A stretch of DNA of 43,097 nucleotides from an uncultured Bacillus sp. (GTDB lineage Bacteria > Bacillota > Bacilli > Bacillales_B > DSM-18226), in NCBI RefSeq assembly GCF_946478885.1, contig NZ_CAMLDX010000019.1, forward strand, positions 1 through 43,097, in the 5' to 3' direction. The position numbers and the translations under genes are program-made. The notes under the pieces were generated by a model that was not told where the DNA came from, did no database searches, and worked only from the letters and a program-made list of their open reading frames with translations. Positions 42,818 to 43,097 of the stretch are shown piece by piece; within the stretch, counting starts at the first letter, position 1, and the number at the start of each line of letters is the position of its first letter.

Positions 42818-43097
42818 TTCATGACCTCCGTTTTCAAAAATGACCCATGCGGAACAGAAGACGCGTAAGGGCTGTATCACTTTTTTTGACAAAAAGGCTT
42901 GTTTACCTTCATCTATCCAAAAGTGATTGTATTAATATTCAAGCATGAAGGTCTATTTTCCTCTATTTTCATGCATTTTTTATAAAAAAATATGAATCCT
43001 TTTTTCTGCCCCGTTCATTTTGAACAATGTATATGCTCTATTGCTGTATTTGTCATTTCCCTGGAAATGATTGTGAAAGTCAATATATCCTATTCTT

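Overview
The window looks like chromosome of a low-GC, spore-forming member of the Bacillaceae. Supporting signs are AT-rich intergenic DNA, strong GGAGG-type ribosome binding sites, frequent TTG/GTG starts, a Ger(x)C-type germination lipoprotein, a YppF-like protein, HU proteins and a UMF1-type transporter. The species cannot be fixed from the sequence.

Region 1 (1-8386): a complete type I-C CRISPR-Cas locus on the minus strand, in the order cas3, cas5, cas8c, cas7, cas4, cas1, cas2, then leader, then the first repeat of an array that runs off the left edge. The 285-bp gap between cas3 and cas5 is the most interesting part. It holds a good cas5 promoter and, on the opposite strand, a consensus extended -10 followed at transcription-start distance by a shortened copy of the CRISPR repeat. 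That copy keeps the hairpin and the GGATTGAAA tag. The spacer-like sequence behind it matches 21 of 24 bases just upstream of the cas5 -35 box. This looks like a crRNA-like RNA that lets the effector complex repress its own operon.

Region 2 (8387-9241): gene-poor, with what looks like the 3' end of a class C group II intron.

Region 3 (9242-25734): a catabolic island for an aromatic compound. Genes are an extradiol (catechol 2,3-) dioxygenase, a small VOC protein, an amidase with a coupled 38-codon ORF, a Rieske oxygenase, two XylR_N/V4R/PucR-type regulators facing each other across an IS3-family remnant, a class II aldolase-like protein, a TauD-like dioxygenase, an acyl-CoA-dehydrogenase-fold monooxygenase, an MFS transporter, a 122-residue protein, an SDR and a flavin reductase. 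The monooxygenase, Rieske protein, SDR, flavin reductase, amidase and small protein together resemble the iac set for indole-3-acetate breakdown to catechol, here beside a ring-cleavage enzyme. The substrate is inferred. A 22-bp perfect palindrome and an 11-bp dyad shared by two promoters are candidate operators.

Region 4 (25735-35340): a CPBP-family membrane protease, a short charged protein, a yedE-yedF pair linked to selenium metabolism, a nitroreductase, a chemoreceptor, a small membrane protein and a CysJ-like reductase without its flavodoxin domain. In yedF the catalytic Cys codon of the CPYP motif is TGA in an otherwise intact frame. It is either a selenocysteine codon or a point nonsense mutation.

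Region 5 (35341-43097): a small membrane protein with a VanY/CwlK-like peptidase, a UMF1-type transporter, an orphan GerC-type lipoprotein, two HU genes 3 kb apart, a pyridoxamine-phosphate-oxidase-fold protein and a YppF-like gene, with long AT-rich gaps.
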